Below, piece after piece: positions 53,334 through 62,645 of a stretch of DNA of 64,000 nucleotides. Numbering within the stretch: position 1 is the stretch's first letter; each line of letters starts with the position of its first letter. The notes under the pieces were generated by a model. The model saw nothing but the letters and a program-made list of their open reading frames with translations. It had not been told where the DNA came from and did not search any database. This DNA is from UMGS1889 sp964540575 (GTDB lineage Bacteria > Bacillota > Clostridia > Oscillospirales > Ruminococcaceae): assembly GCA_964540575.1 (NCBI GenBank), contig CAZINI010000001.1, positions 1-64,000 on the forward strand, written 5' to 3'. The translations under genes were made by a program, and so were the position numbers.

Positions 53334-56300
53334 TTAGCTGAAATACTTAACTCCGCTTTCAAATATCTTCTGATCCTTTTCGCCCGAAACGTTCTTGCAT
53401 ACGTCTATGCCGATACGCTCGGAGTGTCCCATTTTACCGAGAACACGTCCGTCGGGAGAGGTGATGCCTTCGATAGCTTCAATGGAAGTGTTGGGGTTGA
53501 AGCGAATGTCAAGGGTAGGTTCGCCGCTCATATCAACGTACTGAGTTGCGATCTGACCGTTGGCTGCAAGCTTTTCGATAAGGTCGGGAGATGCAACGAA
53601 GCGTCCCTCGCCGTGGGAGATAGCAATTCTGTGAATATCGCCTGTTTCACAGCCCGCAAGCCAAGGAGATTTCACGGAGGAAATTCTCGTGTTTACCATC
53701 ATAGACTGATGTCTGCCGATAGTGTTGAAGGTCAGTGTGGGGGAATCATCGGTCATATCAACAATTCTTCCGAAGGGAACAAGACCCAGCTTGATAAGAG
53801 CCTGGAAGCCGTTGCAGATACCCAGCATAAGACCATCTCTGTTGTCCAGCAGGTCGTGTACAGCGTCCTTGATGCGGGGATTGCGGAAGAATGCAGTGAT
53901 GAACTTGCCCGAACCGTCAGGCTCGTCGCCGCCCGAGAATCCGCCTGGTATCATAATTATCTGAGAATTTCTGATAGCCTTTTCAACATAGCTTACGCTG
54001 TCCTCAAGAGCAGAGGCGGACAGATTTTTGATAACTGCCACGTCTGCAACAGCACCCGCACGCTCAAATACTCTTGCGGTGTCATATTCACAGTTTGTGC
54101 CGGGGAATACGGGGATAAGAACTCTCGGCTTTGCGACCTTGACGGAGGAAGTTCTCTTTTCTGCATATTCATAGGTGAACTTCTTAGCTTCTGTATTGCC
54201 AACATTGATATTGCAGGGGAATACGGGTTCAAGGCGGTCCTCCCAAGCGGACTGTGCCTTGTTCATATCAACAACATAGTCGATGCAGTCGATAACATAG
54301 CTGTCGATAGTTTCACCGATGACCTGTTCAACAGTGAAGGGATTGCCGTTCAGTTCAATAACAAATGAGCCGTAGTTGGAATAGAACAGCTTGCTGTCGT
54401 CCAGCTTTTTGTCGAAACGGAAGCCTATCTTATTTCCGAGGGACATTTTTGCAACAGCCTCTGCAACGCCGCCGAAGCCTACTGCCCATACGGAGAGAGC
54501 CTGTCCGTCGGTGATGAGCTTTTCTACCTTTTCAAAGCAGCTTCTGATGCTGGAGAATACGGGCAGCTTGTTTTCGTCATATTCGGGGGTGATAAGAATG
54601 ACCTTGTTGCCCGCCTTCTTAAATTCGCCCGACATTACTCGCTTTGAAGATGCAGTGGAAACCGCAAAGGAAACGAGAGTTGCGGGAACGTCTATATTTT
54701 CAAATGTACCCGACATGGAGTCCTTGCCGCCTATTGCTCCGCAGCCCAGCTCCAGCTGTGCCTTGAATGCACCCAGAAGAGCAGCGAAGGGCTTGCCCCA
54801 TCTTGAAGGATTATTCTGAGTTCTTTCAAAATATTCCTGGAATGTGAGCCAGCAGTTCTTGTAGCTTCCGCCTGCCGCAACGACCTTTGCGATAGACTCG
54901 ATAACTGCTGCCATCGCTCCGTGATAGGGGCTTCTGTCGGACAGATAGGGGTTAAAGCCCCAACCCATAATTGAGCAGGTAGTTGTTTCGCCCTTGAGAA
55001 CGGGTATCTTTGCCGCCATAGCCTGAGTAGGTGTAAGCTGATATTTTCCCGCATAAGGCATAAGCACCGTGCCTGCACCGATAGTTGAGTCAAAACGCTC
55101 AACAAGACCCTTCTGAGAGCATACGTTGAGGTTGGACATAAGTGTGTACCAGCTGTCCTCGCTGTCGGTATAAGAGCGGAGCTGATTTGTTACGGGAAGC
55201 TGAACCATAACGTCGGTGTGCTTCTCAGCACCGTTTGAATTGAGGAATTCTCTGGAAAGGTCTACGATGACCTTGCCGTTCCATTCCATTTTGAGTCTGG
55301 GTTCGGCTGCTGCTACTGCAACCTTTGTTGCTTCGAGATTTTCCTTGCCTGCTTCTTCGATGAATTTATCTGCATTTTCGGGGGCAACGACAACAGCCAT
55401 ACGCTCCTGAGATTCGGAGATAGCAAGCTCGGTGCCGTCTAGACCGTCATATTTCTTCGGAACCTTATTCAGGTCGATAACAAGACCGTCTGTAAGCTCG
55501 CCGATAGCAACGGAAACGCCGCCTGCACCGAAGTCGTTGCAGCGTTTTATCATCTTTGTGACCTCGGGATTTCTGAACAGTCTTTGCAGTTTTCTTTCCT
55601 CGGGAGCGTTACCTTTCTGTACTTCAGCACCGCAATGCTCCAGAGATGCCATTGTGTGGGACTTGGAAGAACCTGTTGCACCGCCGCAGCCGTCACGTCC
55701 CGTGCGTCCGCCCAAGAGAATGATAATATCTCCCGGCTTGGGAACTTCTCTTACAACATTTTCCGCAGGAGCGGCACCCACAACTGCACCTATTTCAAGA
55801 CGCTTTGCCACATAACCGGGGTGATATACTTCGGAAACGTGACCTGTTGCAAGACCTATCTGATTTCCGTAGGAGCTGTAACCGTTAGCTGCTCCGACGG
55901 TTATTTTTCTCTGAGGAAGCTTGCCCTTTATGGTGTCCTCAACGGGAACAAGGGGATTAGCCGCACCTGTTACACGCATTGCCTGATAAACATAGGAACG
56001 TCCCGACAGCGGGTCACGGATAGCACCGCCAAGGCAGGTAGCAGCACCGCCGAAGGGTTCTATTTCGGTGGGGTGGTTGTGAGTTTCGTTCTTGAACATC
56101 AGCAGCCAGTCCTGAAGCTCGCCGTCCACGTCGACCTTTATCTTTACGGAGCATGCATTGATCTCCTCAGACTCGTCCAGATCCTTTAAAATGCCGTCCT
56201 TTTTAAGCTTTTTAGCGGCAAGAGTTGCAATATCCATAAGGGTAACGGGCTTGTCGCTTCTGCCCATTTCATTTCGGATATTAATGTATTCCTCATAGGT

Positions 56301-57041
56301 TTTCTGAATGTAATCCGCATTGAAATCCGCATTGTCGATAATGGTGGAGAATGTGGTGTGACGGCAGTGGTCGGACCAGTAGGTGTCGATCATTCTTATC
56401 TCGGTGATAGTGGGGTCACGCTTCTCGGTATCTCTGAAATATGCCTGACAGAATTTAATGTCGTCAAGGTCCATTGCCAGCCCGAATTTTTCCACAAATT
56501 CCGCAAGCTGACGTTCATCGAGCTTTGTGAAATCGGTAAGTGTTGCAACGCTTTCGGGAATGTCATATTTTACGGAAAGAGTATCAGCCTTTTCAAGGGA
56601 AGCCTCACGGCTTTCAACGGGGTTGATGATATACGCCTTGATGCGGGCAAAATCCTCATCGGAAACATTTCCCTTAATGATATAAATTCTTGCATTTCTT
56701 ATAACGGAACGCTCGCCCTGAGTTAAGATCTGGATACACTGTGAGCAGGAGTCCGCACGCTGGTCAAACTGTCCCGGGAGATATTCGACTGCAAAGATAC
56801 GCTCATCGTCAGCCGTTTCGGGCAGCTCGGAATACACTCTGTCAACAGCAGGCTCGGAAAAAACCGTGGGGACTGCAAAGCGGAAATCCTCCTCGGAAAG
56901 CTTTTCCGCATCGTACCTGTTCAAGATGCGAACGCTTTCGATACCCTCAACTCTGAGAGCGGTTTTCAGGTCGTTCAGGCAGGACTTTGCTTCAACAGCA
57001 AACTCGGGCTTTTTTTCCACATAAATACGAAATACTGGCAT
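53334..57041 (-). CDS. purL: Phosphoribosylformylglycinamidine synthase, single-chain PurL
   Basis: 1235 residues, the large single-chain form that joins PurS-like N-terminal, two PurM-like synthase halves and a C-terminal glutaminase. Seen: TYWSDHCRHTTF (ATP/FGAR site), FKNETHNHPTEIEPFGGAATC, GCGAIGGKDSMSGTF, and the class I amidotransferase part with PVFPGTNCEYDT, catalytic Cys in GICNGFQAL and HGEGRF. Fourth step of purine synthesis. Start ATG 57041 has AAGGAG upstream; a longer frame runs into mtaB. Lies 40 bp after mtaB on the same strand. Confidence 0.96.
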   Translation of the reverse strand: MPVFRIYVEKKPEFAVEAKSCLNDLKTALRVEGIESVRILNRYDAEKLSEEDFRFAVPTVFSEPAVDRVYSELPETADDERIFAVEYLPGQFDQRADSCSQCIQILTQGERSVIRNARIYIIKGNVSDEDFARIKAYIINPVESREASLEKADTLSVKYDIPESVATLTDFTKLDERQLAEFVEKFGLAMDLDDIKFCQAYFRDTEKRDPTITEIRMIDTYWSDHCRHTTFSTIIDNADFNADYIQKTYEEYINIRNEMGRSDKPVTLMDIATLAAKKLKKDGILKDLDESEEINACSVKIKVDVDGELQDWLLMFKNETHNHPTEIEPFGGAATCLGGAIRDPLSGRSYVYQAMRVTGAANPLVPVEDTIKGKLPQRKITVGAANGYSSYGNQIGLATGHVSEVYHPGYVAKRLEIGAVVGAAPAENVVREVPKPGDIIILLGGRTGRDGCGGATGSSKSHTMASLEHCGAEVQKGNAPEERKLQRLFRNPEVTKMIKRCNDFGAGGVSVAIGELTDGLVIDLNKVPKKYDGLDGTELAISESQERMAVVVAPENADKFIEEAGKENLEATKVAVAAAEPRLKMEWNGKVIVDLSREFLNSNGAEKHTDVMVQLPVTNQLRSYTDSEDSWYTLMSNLNVCSQKGLVERFDSTIGAGTVLMPYAGKYQLTPTQAMAAKIPVLKGETTTCSIMGWGFNPYLSDRSPYHGAMAAVIESIAKVVAAGGSYKNCWLTFQEYFERTQNNPSRWGKPFAALLGAFKAQLELGCGAIGGKDSMSGTFENIDVPATLVSFAVSTASSKRVMSGEFKKAGNKVILITPEYDENKLPVFSSIRSCFEKVEKLITDGQALSVWAVGFGGVAEAVAKMSLGNKIGFRFDKKLDDSKLFYSNYGSFVIELNGNPFTVEQVIGETIDSYVIDCIDYVVDMNKAQSAWEDRLEPVFPCNINVGNTEAKKFTYEYAEKRTSSVKVAKPRVLIPVFPGTNCEYDTARVFERAGAVADVAVIKNLSASALEDSVSYVEKAIRNSQIIMIPGGFSGGDEPDGSGKFITAFFRNPRIKDAVHDLLDNRDGLMLGICNGFQALIKLGLVPFGRIVDMTDDSPTLTFNTIGRHQSMMVNTRISSVKSPWLAGCETGDIHRIAISHGEGRFVASPDLIEKLAANGQIATQYVDMSGEPTLDIRFNPNTSIEAIEGITSPDGRVLGKMGHSERIGIDVCKNVSGEKDQKIFESGVKYFS

Positions 57042-57081
57042 ATAATTTCGCTCCTTAAATATATTTGGAAAATGCCGCCGA

Positions 57082-58395
57082 TTATTGATCGGCACTTTCA
57101 ATGATCCTGCCGATGGCATGATCATCTTCTATCCTTTCTATTTTAACATATAAAATCTGTTTTCGCAAACTTTTTGATGAATTTTCTCTAAAAATTTTTA
57201 CTAAAGTCTGATTTGGAGTGTGCCCCTGATGAAAATTTACACTTTTTTCTTTTTCAAATAATACGGGGTAAATATTTCCTACTTGTTTTTCCAGAAATTT
57301 TACTTTTGATTGACGGATAACTTCCGTCATTTCCGCTGCTCTTCGGTTTTTTATTTCCTCGGAAATCTGATTTGGCATTTCAGCAGCCCTTGTGCCGATT
57401 CTTTGTGAGTATGGAAAGATATGACCGTCGGCAAATCCGATATTTCGGACAAATTCCAGAGATTCGGAGAAATCCTCCTCCGTTTCTCCCGGGAAGCCCG
57501 TCATAATGTCGGTAGTGAGCGAGCAGTCGGGGAATGCGGCACGGAGTCTGTGAGCAAGCCGGGAATATTCCGAGGAGGTGTAGTGCCTGTTCATAGCTTT
57601 AAGCGTCCTGTCACAGCCGCTTTGCAGGGAAATGTGAAATTGAGGGCAGAATTTTGGAATGGCAGCAAACCGCTTTATATCTTCATCGGTGATAAGCTCA
57701 GGTTCAAGAGAGCCAAGGCGGACACGTTCTATGCCGTCAATGCTGCTGACAAGCTCTGCGGCGTCCGCCAGCCGCAGACCCATCTCCGCACCGTAAAAAG
57801 AGAGGTTTATTCCCACAAGGACTACCTCCTTATATCCGGAGGCGGCGAGAGCTTCCGTTTCCGAACGCAGCTCGTCAAGGGGCTTTGAACGTATATGTCC
57901 ACGAGAATAGGGAATAATGCAGTAGGTGCAGTATCTGTCGCAGCCGTCCTGTATCTTCACAAAGGCTCGTGTATGTCCGTGAAATTCCGTGTTTGCGGAT
58001 CGTTCGAAAGCATCTCCGACCTTGTGGGGGATAACGGAAATTGTCTTTGAACGGCTTGCAATATGCTCCGCAATAAGCTTCGGTATTCTGCTTCGCTCCT
58101 TTGTACCGCAGACAATATCCGCTTCGGAAAGCTCCACCGCCCTTTCGGGAAATGCTTGGGGAAAGCAGCCTGTCAGCAGTATTATGCTTTCGGGATATTC
58201 CCGACGAAGCCTACGCATAAGCTTCAGCCACTTCTTATCTCCCGAATGAGTAACGGTGCAGCTGTTTATAACGAACAGTTCAGCTTCATTTTCCGATGAA
58301 CAGGGAGTGTGTCCCGCAGCGGTCAGTGACTGCCGTATGCTTTCCGTTTCATATTGATTGACCTTACAGCCAAAGGTAAAAAAGTAAATGTTCAT
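57082..58395 (-). CDS. mtaB: tRNA t6A37 methylthiotransferase MtaB
   Basis: 437 residues. Methylthiotransferase build: N-terminal UPF0004 domain with three Cys (FGCKVNQYE, NSCTVTHSGDKK, LTGCFPQ), radical-SAM motif CDRYCTYCIIPYSRG (CxxxCxxC) and a TRAM-like C-terminus. NSCTVT and HSGDKK identify the MtaB (YqeV) branch rather than MiaB. Makes ms2t6A at tRNA position 37. Divergent from the HPr-like gene; promoter on the minus strand at 58464-58492. Confidence 0.94.
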   Translation of the reverse strand: MNIYFFTFGCKVNQYETESIRQSLTAAGHTPCSSENEAELFVINSCTVTHSGDKKWLKLMRRLRREYPESIILLTGCFPQAFPERAVELSEADIVCGTKERSRIPKLIAEHIASRSKTISVIPHKVGDAFERSANTEFHGHTRAFVKIQDGCDRYCTYCIIPYSRGHIRSKPLDELRSETEALAASGYKEVVLVGINLSFYGAEMGLRLADAAELVSSIDGIERVRLGSLEPELITDEDIKRFAAIPKFCPQFHISLQSGCDRTLKAMNRHYTSSEYSRLAHRLRAAFPDCSLTTDIMTGFPGETEEDFSESLEFVRNIGFADGHIFPYSQRIGTRAAEMPNQISEEIKNRRAAEMTEVIRQSKVKFLEKQVGNIYPVLFEKEKSVNFHQGHTPNQTLVKIFRENSSKSLRKQILYVKIERIEDDHAIGRIIESADQ

Positions 58396-58431
58396 AAAAA
58401 TGCAATCCTTTATTTGTGCAATGTGTCAATT

Positions 58432-58453
58432 GACGGGATTTCGATGCCCCGTC
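58432..58453. repeat. Inverted repeat in the mtaB leader
   Basis: GACGGG (58432-58437) and CCCGTC (58448-58453), between the mtaB promoter and start. May form a leader hairpin. Confidence 0.35.
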
Positions 58454-58463
58454 CGATTATTAT

Positions 58464-58492
58464 ATTATACAATATAAAATTTTTTTTTGCAA
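58464..58492 (-). promoter_or_regulatory. Promoter of mtaB-purL
   Basis: On minus: -35 TTGCAA (58492-58487), 17-bp spacer, -10 TATAAT (58469-58464). It lies back to back with the plus promoter at 58499. Confidence 0.75.
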
Positions 58493-58498
58493 TATCTA

Positions 58499-58527
58499 TT
58501 GACTTAATCGGATTTTATTGGTATTAT
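58499..58527 (+). promoter_or_regulatory. Promoter of the HPr-like gene
   Basis: -35 TTGACT (58499-58504), 17-bp spacer, -10 TATTAT (58522-58527). Confidence 0.65.
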
Positions 58528-58580
58528 ATAAATGTACCGAAAGGTAAATAAGACGTTATTTAACGCAGGAGGTATGTTTT

Positions 58581-58811
58581 ATGCAAAAGACAACTGTTAT
58601 GCTGGGTACTATCAATGATGTAAAGAACTTCGTTTCCATCGTTTCGCAGTGCGATTATGATGTTGACCTGATCTCCGGCAGATATGCCGTTGATGCTAAG
58701 TCCATTATGGGTATTTTCAGCCTTGACCTTTCCAAGCCTATTGCTCTGGAGGCTCATACCGATGACGCTTCTGCTTTCTTCGCTAAGATCAAGCCTTTCA
58801 TCGTTGACTGA
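58581..58811 (+). CDS. Crh-like HPr-domain protein lacking the His-15 site
   Basis: 76 residues, close to HPr length. The region around the second conserved site is kept (DAKSIMGIFSLDL, matching HPr KSIMGVMSL with Ser-46). The active-site loop that should read GIHARPA is TINDVKNF, so the phosphotransfer His-15 and Arg-17 are missing. Bacillus Crh has the same logic: no PTS phosphorelay but phosphorylation by HprK at Ser-46 and binding to CcpA. HprK is encoded at 33337-34296. Strong RBS GGAGG. A regulatory, non-PTS role is inferred. Confidence 0.85.
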   Translation: MQKTTVMLGTINDVKNFVSIVSQCDYDVDLISGRYAVDAKSIMGIFSLDLSKPIALEAHTDDASAFFAKIKPFIVD

Positions 58812-58832
58812 TCAACAGAACAATTAAATTCC

Positions 58833-58889
58833 GCCGCTCCGACGGGAAGTTTTAGTTTACGCTTCCTATGATTACGGGGCGGCTTTTCC
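58833..58889 (+). terminator. Terminator after the HPr-like gene
   Basis: GCCGCTCC (58833-58840) pairs with GGGGCGGC (58876-58883, with mismatch), inner GGAAG/CTTCC stem, then TTTTCC. Confidence 0.65.
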
Positions 58890-59020
58890 TTGTATCTTCG
58901 GCTGTATTTTTATTGCATTATCTGCATAAAATAGAGATAATGCAAATCACCGAACAAAGTCAGGTTATTGCTTTATTTTATTATCGGTTTTTATAAAATA
59001 CAGTGCGGGGAGTGTACGCC

Positions 59021-60145
59021 TTGAAGTTGAGATTTACCGCAGCTGCTGCGGCTGTTGTGATGTTCATAAACGCCTTTTCGTTTACCGTTTCTGCCGAAAA
59101 TTCCGAGGGGACATTTGCCCTTGCCGAAGCCGAAACGGGGACGATAATCTTGGAAAGCGGAGCAGATACCATTCTGCCCTGCGGCTCTCTTGCAAAGCTT
59201 ATGACCGCCCTGCTTGCTGCCGAGGCTGTGGAGGACGGTCGGGCTTCTTTGGACGAGAATATGACCGCTTCTGCACACGCAAATTCTCTCGGCGGTGCAG
59301 AGATATGGCTTACCGAGGGGGAGAAAATGACTCTCGGCGACCTGCTGAAGGGGGCTATCCCCGGGAACGCCAATGATGCAGCCTGTACCATAGCGGAAAA
59401 TCTCAGTGGTTCGGAGGAAAATTTCACCGAGCAGATGAACAGCAAAGCCGCCCTGCTTGGACTAAACGGTACTCACTTTGCCGACTCAACGGGGCTTGGA
59501 AATTCGGTTTCCACGGCAGGGGATATGGCGAAGCTTTCCTGTGAGCTTCTGCGTTTCGATGCGGTGAAGCCTGTTTTTTCCATATATCTCGATTATGTCA
59601 GAAACGGGGAAACTCAGATAGTCAACACAAACCGTCTTGTCCGCACCTATGAGGGCTGTACGGGACTGAAATATTCCTATTCCGAGGAGTCGGGGTATTG
59701 TGCTGCCGTATCTGCCGAGAGGGACGGGAAAATGTTTGTGGCTGCTTTGCTGGGATATTCCGACAAGGATAAGCTGTTTGCCAAGGCGAGAGAGCTTTTA
59801 GATCACGGATTTTCGGCGTATTCCTGCATAACCCCCGAAGCTCCCGAGGACTTTCCCGACTATATCGGGGTAAAGGGAGGCGTTTCGGCAAAGGTCAGGG
59901 CGGCTTATGATAAGGATATACGGATAGTTGTCCCCAACGGAAAAATTCGCCTGCTGGAAGGCTATGCGGCATATCCCGAATACGTTTATGCTCCCGTGAA
60001 AGCGGGGGATAAGCTGGGAGAGCTTTTCTATTACCTTGACGGAAAGCTGGTATATCGGGGCGATATATGTGCAAAAAGCAATGTGAAAGCAAAAAATCAA
60101 GAATTTTCGTTGTCAAAATTGCTAAAATATATATTTGCATTTTAG
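59021..60145 (+). CDS. D-alanyl-D-alanine carboxypeptidase-like protein (S11 family) with altered motifs
   Basis: 374 residues from TTG 59021 (GGGGAG 8 bp upstream), giving a clean signal peptide (LRFTAAAAAVVMFINAFSFTVSA). S11/DacF fold: SxxK motif as SLAK in CGSLAKLMT; the GNANDAACTIAENLSGSEENF region; TGLKYSYSEESGYC; and a C-terminal beta domain. The SxN motif, usually SAND, reads NAND, and KTG reads KYS, so two of three penicillin-binding motifs are changed. It may be a weakly active or non-catalytic wall protein. No clear C-terminal amphipathic anchor, though the tail is hydrophobic (LLKYIFAF). Confidence 0.85.
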   Translation: MKLRFTAAAAAVVMFINAFSFTVSAENSEGTFALAEAETGTIILESGADTILPCGSLAKLMTALLAAEAVEDGRASLDENMTASAHANSLGGAEIWLTEGEKMTLGDLLKGAIPGNANDAACTIAENLSGSEENFTEQMNSKAALLGLNGTHFADSTGLGNSVSTAGDMAKLSCELLRFDAVKPVFSIYLDYVRNGETQIVNTNRLVRTYEGCTGLKYSYSEESGYCAAVSAERDGKMFVAALLGYSDKDKLFAKARELLDHGFSAYSCITPEAPEDFPDYIGVKGGVSAKVRAAYDKDIRIVVPNGKIRLLEGYAAYPEYVYAPVKAGDKLGELFYYLDGKLVYRGDICAKSNVKAKNQEFSLSKLLKYIFAF

Positions 60146-60193
60146 ATATTATCTACAAAAATTTCTGTTTCCGATTATTGTTTACAAAAAATA

Positions 60194-60222
60194 TTGCAAA
60201 ATTCTCGGTTTTATAGTAAAAT
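60194..60222 (+). promoter_or_regulatory. Promoter of pgi
   Basis: -35 TTGCAA (60194-60199), 17-bp spacer, -10 TAAAAT (60217-60222), 34 bp before the start codon. Confidence 0.7.
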
Positions 60223-60255
60223 TAAAGTAAGGAAGTTTTTATGGAGGAATAAAAA

Positions 60256-61590
60256 ATGTCTTTAAAGCTTAACACAAAATATCTTGAGAAGTTTATCGCT
60301 CCTCACGAAATGGAGGCTGCTAAGGCTCAGGCTATGCTCGCTGCCAATACTCTTGAAAGCAAAAGCGGTCAGGGAAATGATTTTCTCGGCTGGCTCACTC
60401 TTCCCACCGATTATGATAAGGAAGAATTTGCAAGAATAAAGGCTGCTGCCGAGAAAATAAAGAAGAATTCCGATGTGCTGATCGTTATCGGCATCGGCGG
60501 TTCCTATCTCGGTGCAAGAGCTGCTATTGAGTTCTTGAAGTCACCTCTTTACAATAATCTTAAAAAGGACACACCCGAGATCTACTATGTGGGCAACAGC
60601 ATCAGCTCCACACATCTCAGCGAGGTGCTTTCCCTCTGCGAGGGCAAGGATATTTCCGTAAATGTCATCTCCAAGTCGGGCACTACCACCGAGCCTGCTC
60701 TTGCTTTCAGAATTTTCAAGAAGCTGCTTGAGGACAAGTACGGCAAGGAGGGTGCAAAGGAGAGAATTTTTGCTACCACCGATGCAAAGAGAGGTACTCT
60801 TAAGGAGCTTTCCGATACAGAGGGCTACGAAACCTTCGTTATTGCTGATGATGTCGGAGGACGTTTCTCCGTTCTTACGGCAGTTGGTCTGCTGCCTATC
60901 GCTGTTGCAGGCTGTGACATTGATGCTCTTATGGCAGGTGCAAGGCAGGCTCAAAATGACTTTACAGCAGATTTCGACGCAAACGACTGCTACAAGTACG
61001 CTGCTATCAGAAATATACTTTACAGAAAGGGCAAAAGCGTGGAAATGCTCGTTTCCTATGAGCCTTCCTTCGCTATGATGAATGAGTGGTTCAAGCAGCT
61101 CTTCGGCGAGAGCGAGGGCAAGGATAACAAGGGTATTTTCCCTGCTTCCGTTATCTTCTCCACAGACCTTCACTCTATGGGTCAGTTCATTCAGGACGGT
61201 TCGAGAGTAATGTTTGAAACAGTTGTTGACATCAAGAAGCCCAAGACCGATATTTTCCTGGAGAACGATTCCGAAAATCTGGACGGACTTAACTTCCTGA
61301 CAAATCAGAATATGTCCGTTGTAAACAGAAAGGCGTTCGAGGGAACGGTGCTTGCTCATACCGAGGGCGGAGTGCCTAACATTATCCTTGAGCTTGAGGA
61401 TACGACTGAAAAGAGCCTCGGCTACCTCATCTACTTCTTTGAAAAGGCATGTGCTGTCAGCGGTTATATGCTGGGCGTTAATCCTTTCAATCAGCCCGGA
61501 GTTGAAAGCTACAAGAAGAATATGTTTGCTCTTCTCGGCAAGCCCGGCTATGAGGATCAGAAGGCTGCTCTTGAAGCTAAGCTCAGTTAA
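60256..61590 (+). CDS. pgi: Glucose-6-phosphate isomerase
   Basis: 444 residues, the shorter Firmicutes type. Signatures: VIGIGGSYLGARAAIEFL, VISKSGTTTEPALAFRIF, GGRFSVLTAVGLLPIAVAG and the C-terminal QPGVESYKKNMFALLG with catalytic Glu/Lys regions. Interconverts glucose-6-phosphate and fructose-6-phosphate, feeding PfkA (41561-42523). RBS GGAGG. Own promoter; hairpin after the stop. Confidence 0.96.
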   Translation: MSLKLNTKYLEKFIAPHEMEAAKAQAMLAANTLESKSGQGNDFLGWLTLPTDYDKEEFARIKAAAEKIKKNSDVLIVIGIGGSYLGARAAIEFLKSPLYNNLKKDTPEIYYVGNSISSTHLSEVLSLCEGKDISVNVISKSGTTTEPALAFRIFKKLLEDKYGKEGAKERIFATTDAKRGTLKELSDTEGYETFVIADDVGGRFSVLTAVGLLPIAVAGCDIDALMAGARQAQNDFTADFDANDCYKYAAIRNILYRKGKSVEMLVSYEPSFAMMNEWFKQLFGESEGKDNKGIFPASVIFSTDLHSMGQFIQDGSRVMFETVVDIKKPKTDIFLENDSENLDGLNFLTNQNMSVVNRKAFEGTVLAHTEGGVPNIILELEDTTEKSLGYLIYFFEKACAVSGYMLGVNPFNQPGVESYKKNMFALLGKPGYEDQKAALEAKLS

Positions 61591-61623
61591 TTCGGTATTT
61601 GTGCACTAAGTGCATTTTATACA

Positions 61624-61661
61624 GCCGCCGCCAATGTTACGGAGGCGGCAGGGGATACCCC
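61624..61661. terminator. Hairpins after pgi
   Basis: GCCGCC (61624-61629)/GGCGGC (61644-61649), then GGGG-ATA-CCCC (61651-61661). No T-run, so terminator function is uncertain. Confidence 0.4.
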
Positions 61662-61701
61662 ATAAAAACAGAAGCCTCACGGCGGAAATGGAGTGTTTTA
61701 T

Positions 61702-62109
61702 ATGTTAAAACTTATCACAGGTAAAAAAGGTACAGGCAAAACTAAGATACTGATTGATATGATTAATAAAGCCGTTAAAAACACAAGCGGTAACGTTGTT
61801 TGTATCGAAAAGGGTGCAAAGCTTACATATGACATCGACCACAGCGTAAGACTGGTTGACACCGAGCATTACGGCGTTGACAGCTATGACAAGTTCTACG
61901 GATTTGTTGCAGGTATGCTGGCCGGCAACTATGACATAAAGGAAGTTTTCGTTGATTCTATCCTTAAGATCGGCGGTCAGGATTTCGATGCTCTGGCTGA
62001 TATGCTGGTTAAGCTGGATAACCTTTCGGGCAGCGAGGTTGAGGTAGTATTCACCGTTTCTGCTGATGCTGCTGACCTTCCCGATTATGTTAAAAAATAT
62101 ATTGTCTAA
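61702..62109 (+). CDS. Small P-loop protein of unknown function
   Basis: 135 residues. Begins with a near-terminal Walker A (ITGKKGTGKTKIL) and a Walker-B-like hydrophobic strand followed by Asp (IKEVFVDSIL, ~80). The rest resembles the first half of a small RecA/ASCE-like NTPase, with no helicase or DNA-binding motifs. ATG 61702 with GGAG upstream; an in-frame ATG at 61693 lies before it. No known family recognised. Positioned between pgi and the yceD-rpmF pair, each with its own promoter region. Confidence 0.75.
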   Translation: MLKLITGKKGTGKTKILIDMINKAVKNTSGNVVCIEKGAKLTYDIDHSVRLVDTEHYGVDSYDKFYGFVAGMLAGNYDIKEVFVDSILKIGGQDFDALADMLVKLDNLSGSEVEVVFTVSADAADLPDYVKKYIV

Positions 62110-62115
62110 AACCTC

Positions 62116-62144
62116 TTGACAACGACACATTTTTGTGGTAAAAT
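62116..62144 (+). promoter_or_regulatory. Promoter of yceD-rpmF
   Basis: -35 TTGACA (62116-62121), 17-bp spacer, -10 TAAAAT (62139-62144). Confidence 0.8.
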
Positions 62145-62172
62145 GTAATTTGTGATATTTTAGGGGAGAATT

Positions 62173-62622
62173 ATGGTTCTGAATTTAAAGCAGATTTACG
62201 AAATCATAGGTGAAAAGCTCAGTGCCGATTACCTTATTTCGCCCGAAAGCCTTGACTACGTTAAGGGCTATGCGTTTTCAGCCCCTATATCTGTTTCGGC
62301 TGAGGTCGTCAACCGTGCAGGAATAGTTACACTCACCTATTCCGTAAAGGTGCTTCTTAAAGCCGAATGCGACAGATGTCTGAGCGAGTTTGAAAGGGAA
62401 TATGCTTTTAGCTTCGAGCATATACTTGTCCGTTCTCTCAATTCCGAGGATAATGACGAGTATATTGTCACCGAGGACGATAAGCTTGACCTGGACGAGC
62501 TTGCTGTTTCCGACATTTTGCTGTCGCTGCCGTCAAAGATGCTCTGCAAGGAGGACTGCAAGGGACTTTGCTGTCACTGCGGAACAAATTTGAACGATAA
62601 TGCATGTAACTGTAATGGTTAA
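62173..62622 (+). CDS. yceD: DUF177 (YceD) protein
   Basis: 149 residues. DUF177 signature: CDRCLSEFE in the middle and a Cys-rich end (CKEDCKGLCCHCGTNLNDNACNC) that looks metal-binding. yceD is nearly always upstream of rpmF, in bacteria and plastids, and is tied to 23S rRNA/ribosome biogenesis. 23 bp before rpmF. RBS GGGGAG. Confidence 0.9.
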   Translation: MVLNLKQIYEIIGEKLSADYLISPESLDYVKGYAFSAPISVSAEVVNRAGIVTLTYSVKVLLKAECDRCLSEFEREYAFSFEHILVRSLNSEDNDEYIVTEDDKLDLDELAVSDILLSLPSKMLCKEDCKGLCCHCGTNLNDNACNCNG

Positions 62623-62645
62623 TAAAGATAAGGAGGTGCTGAATA

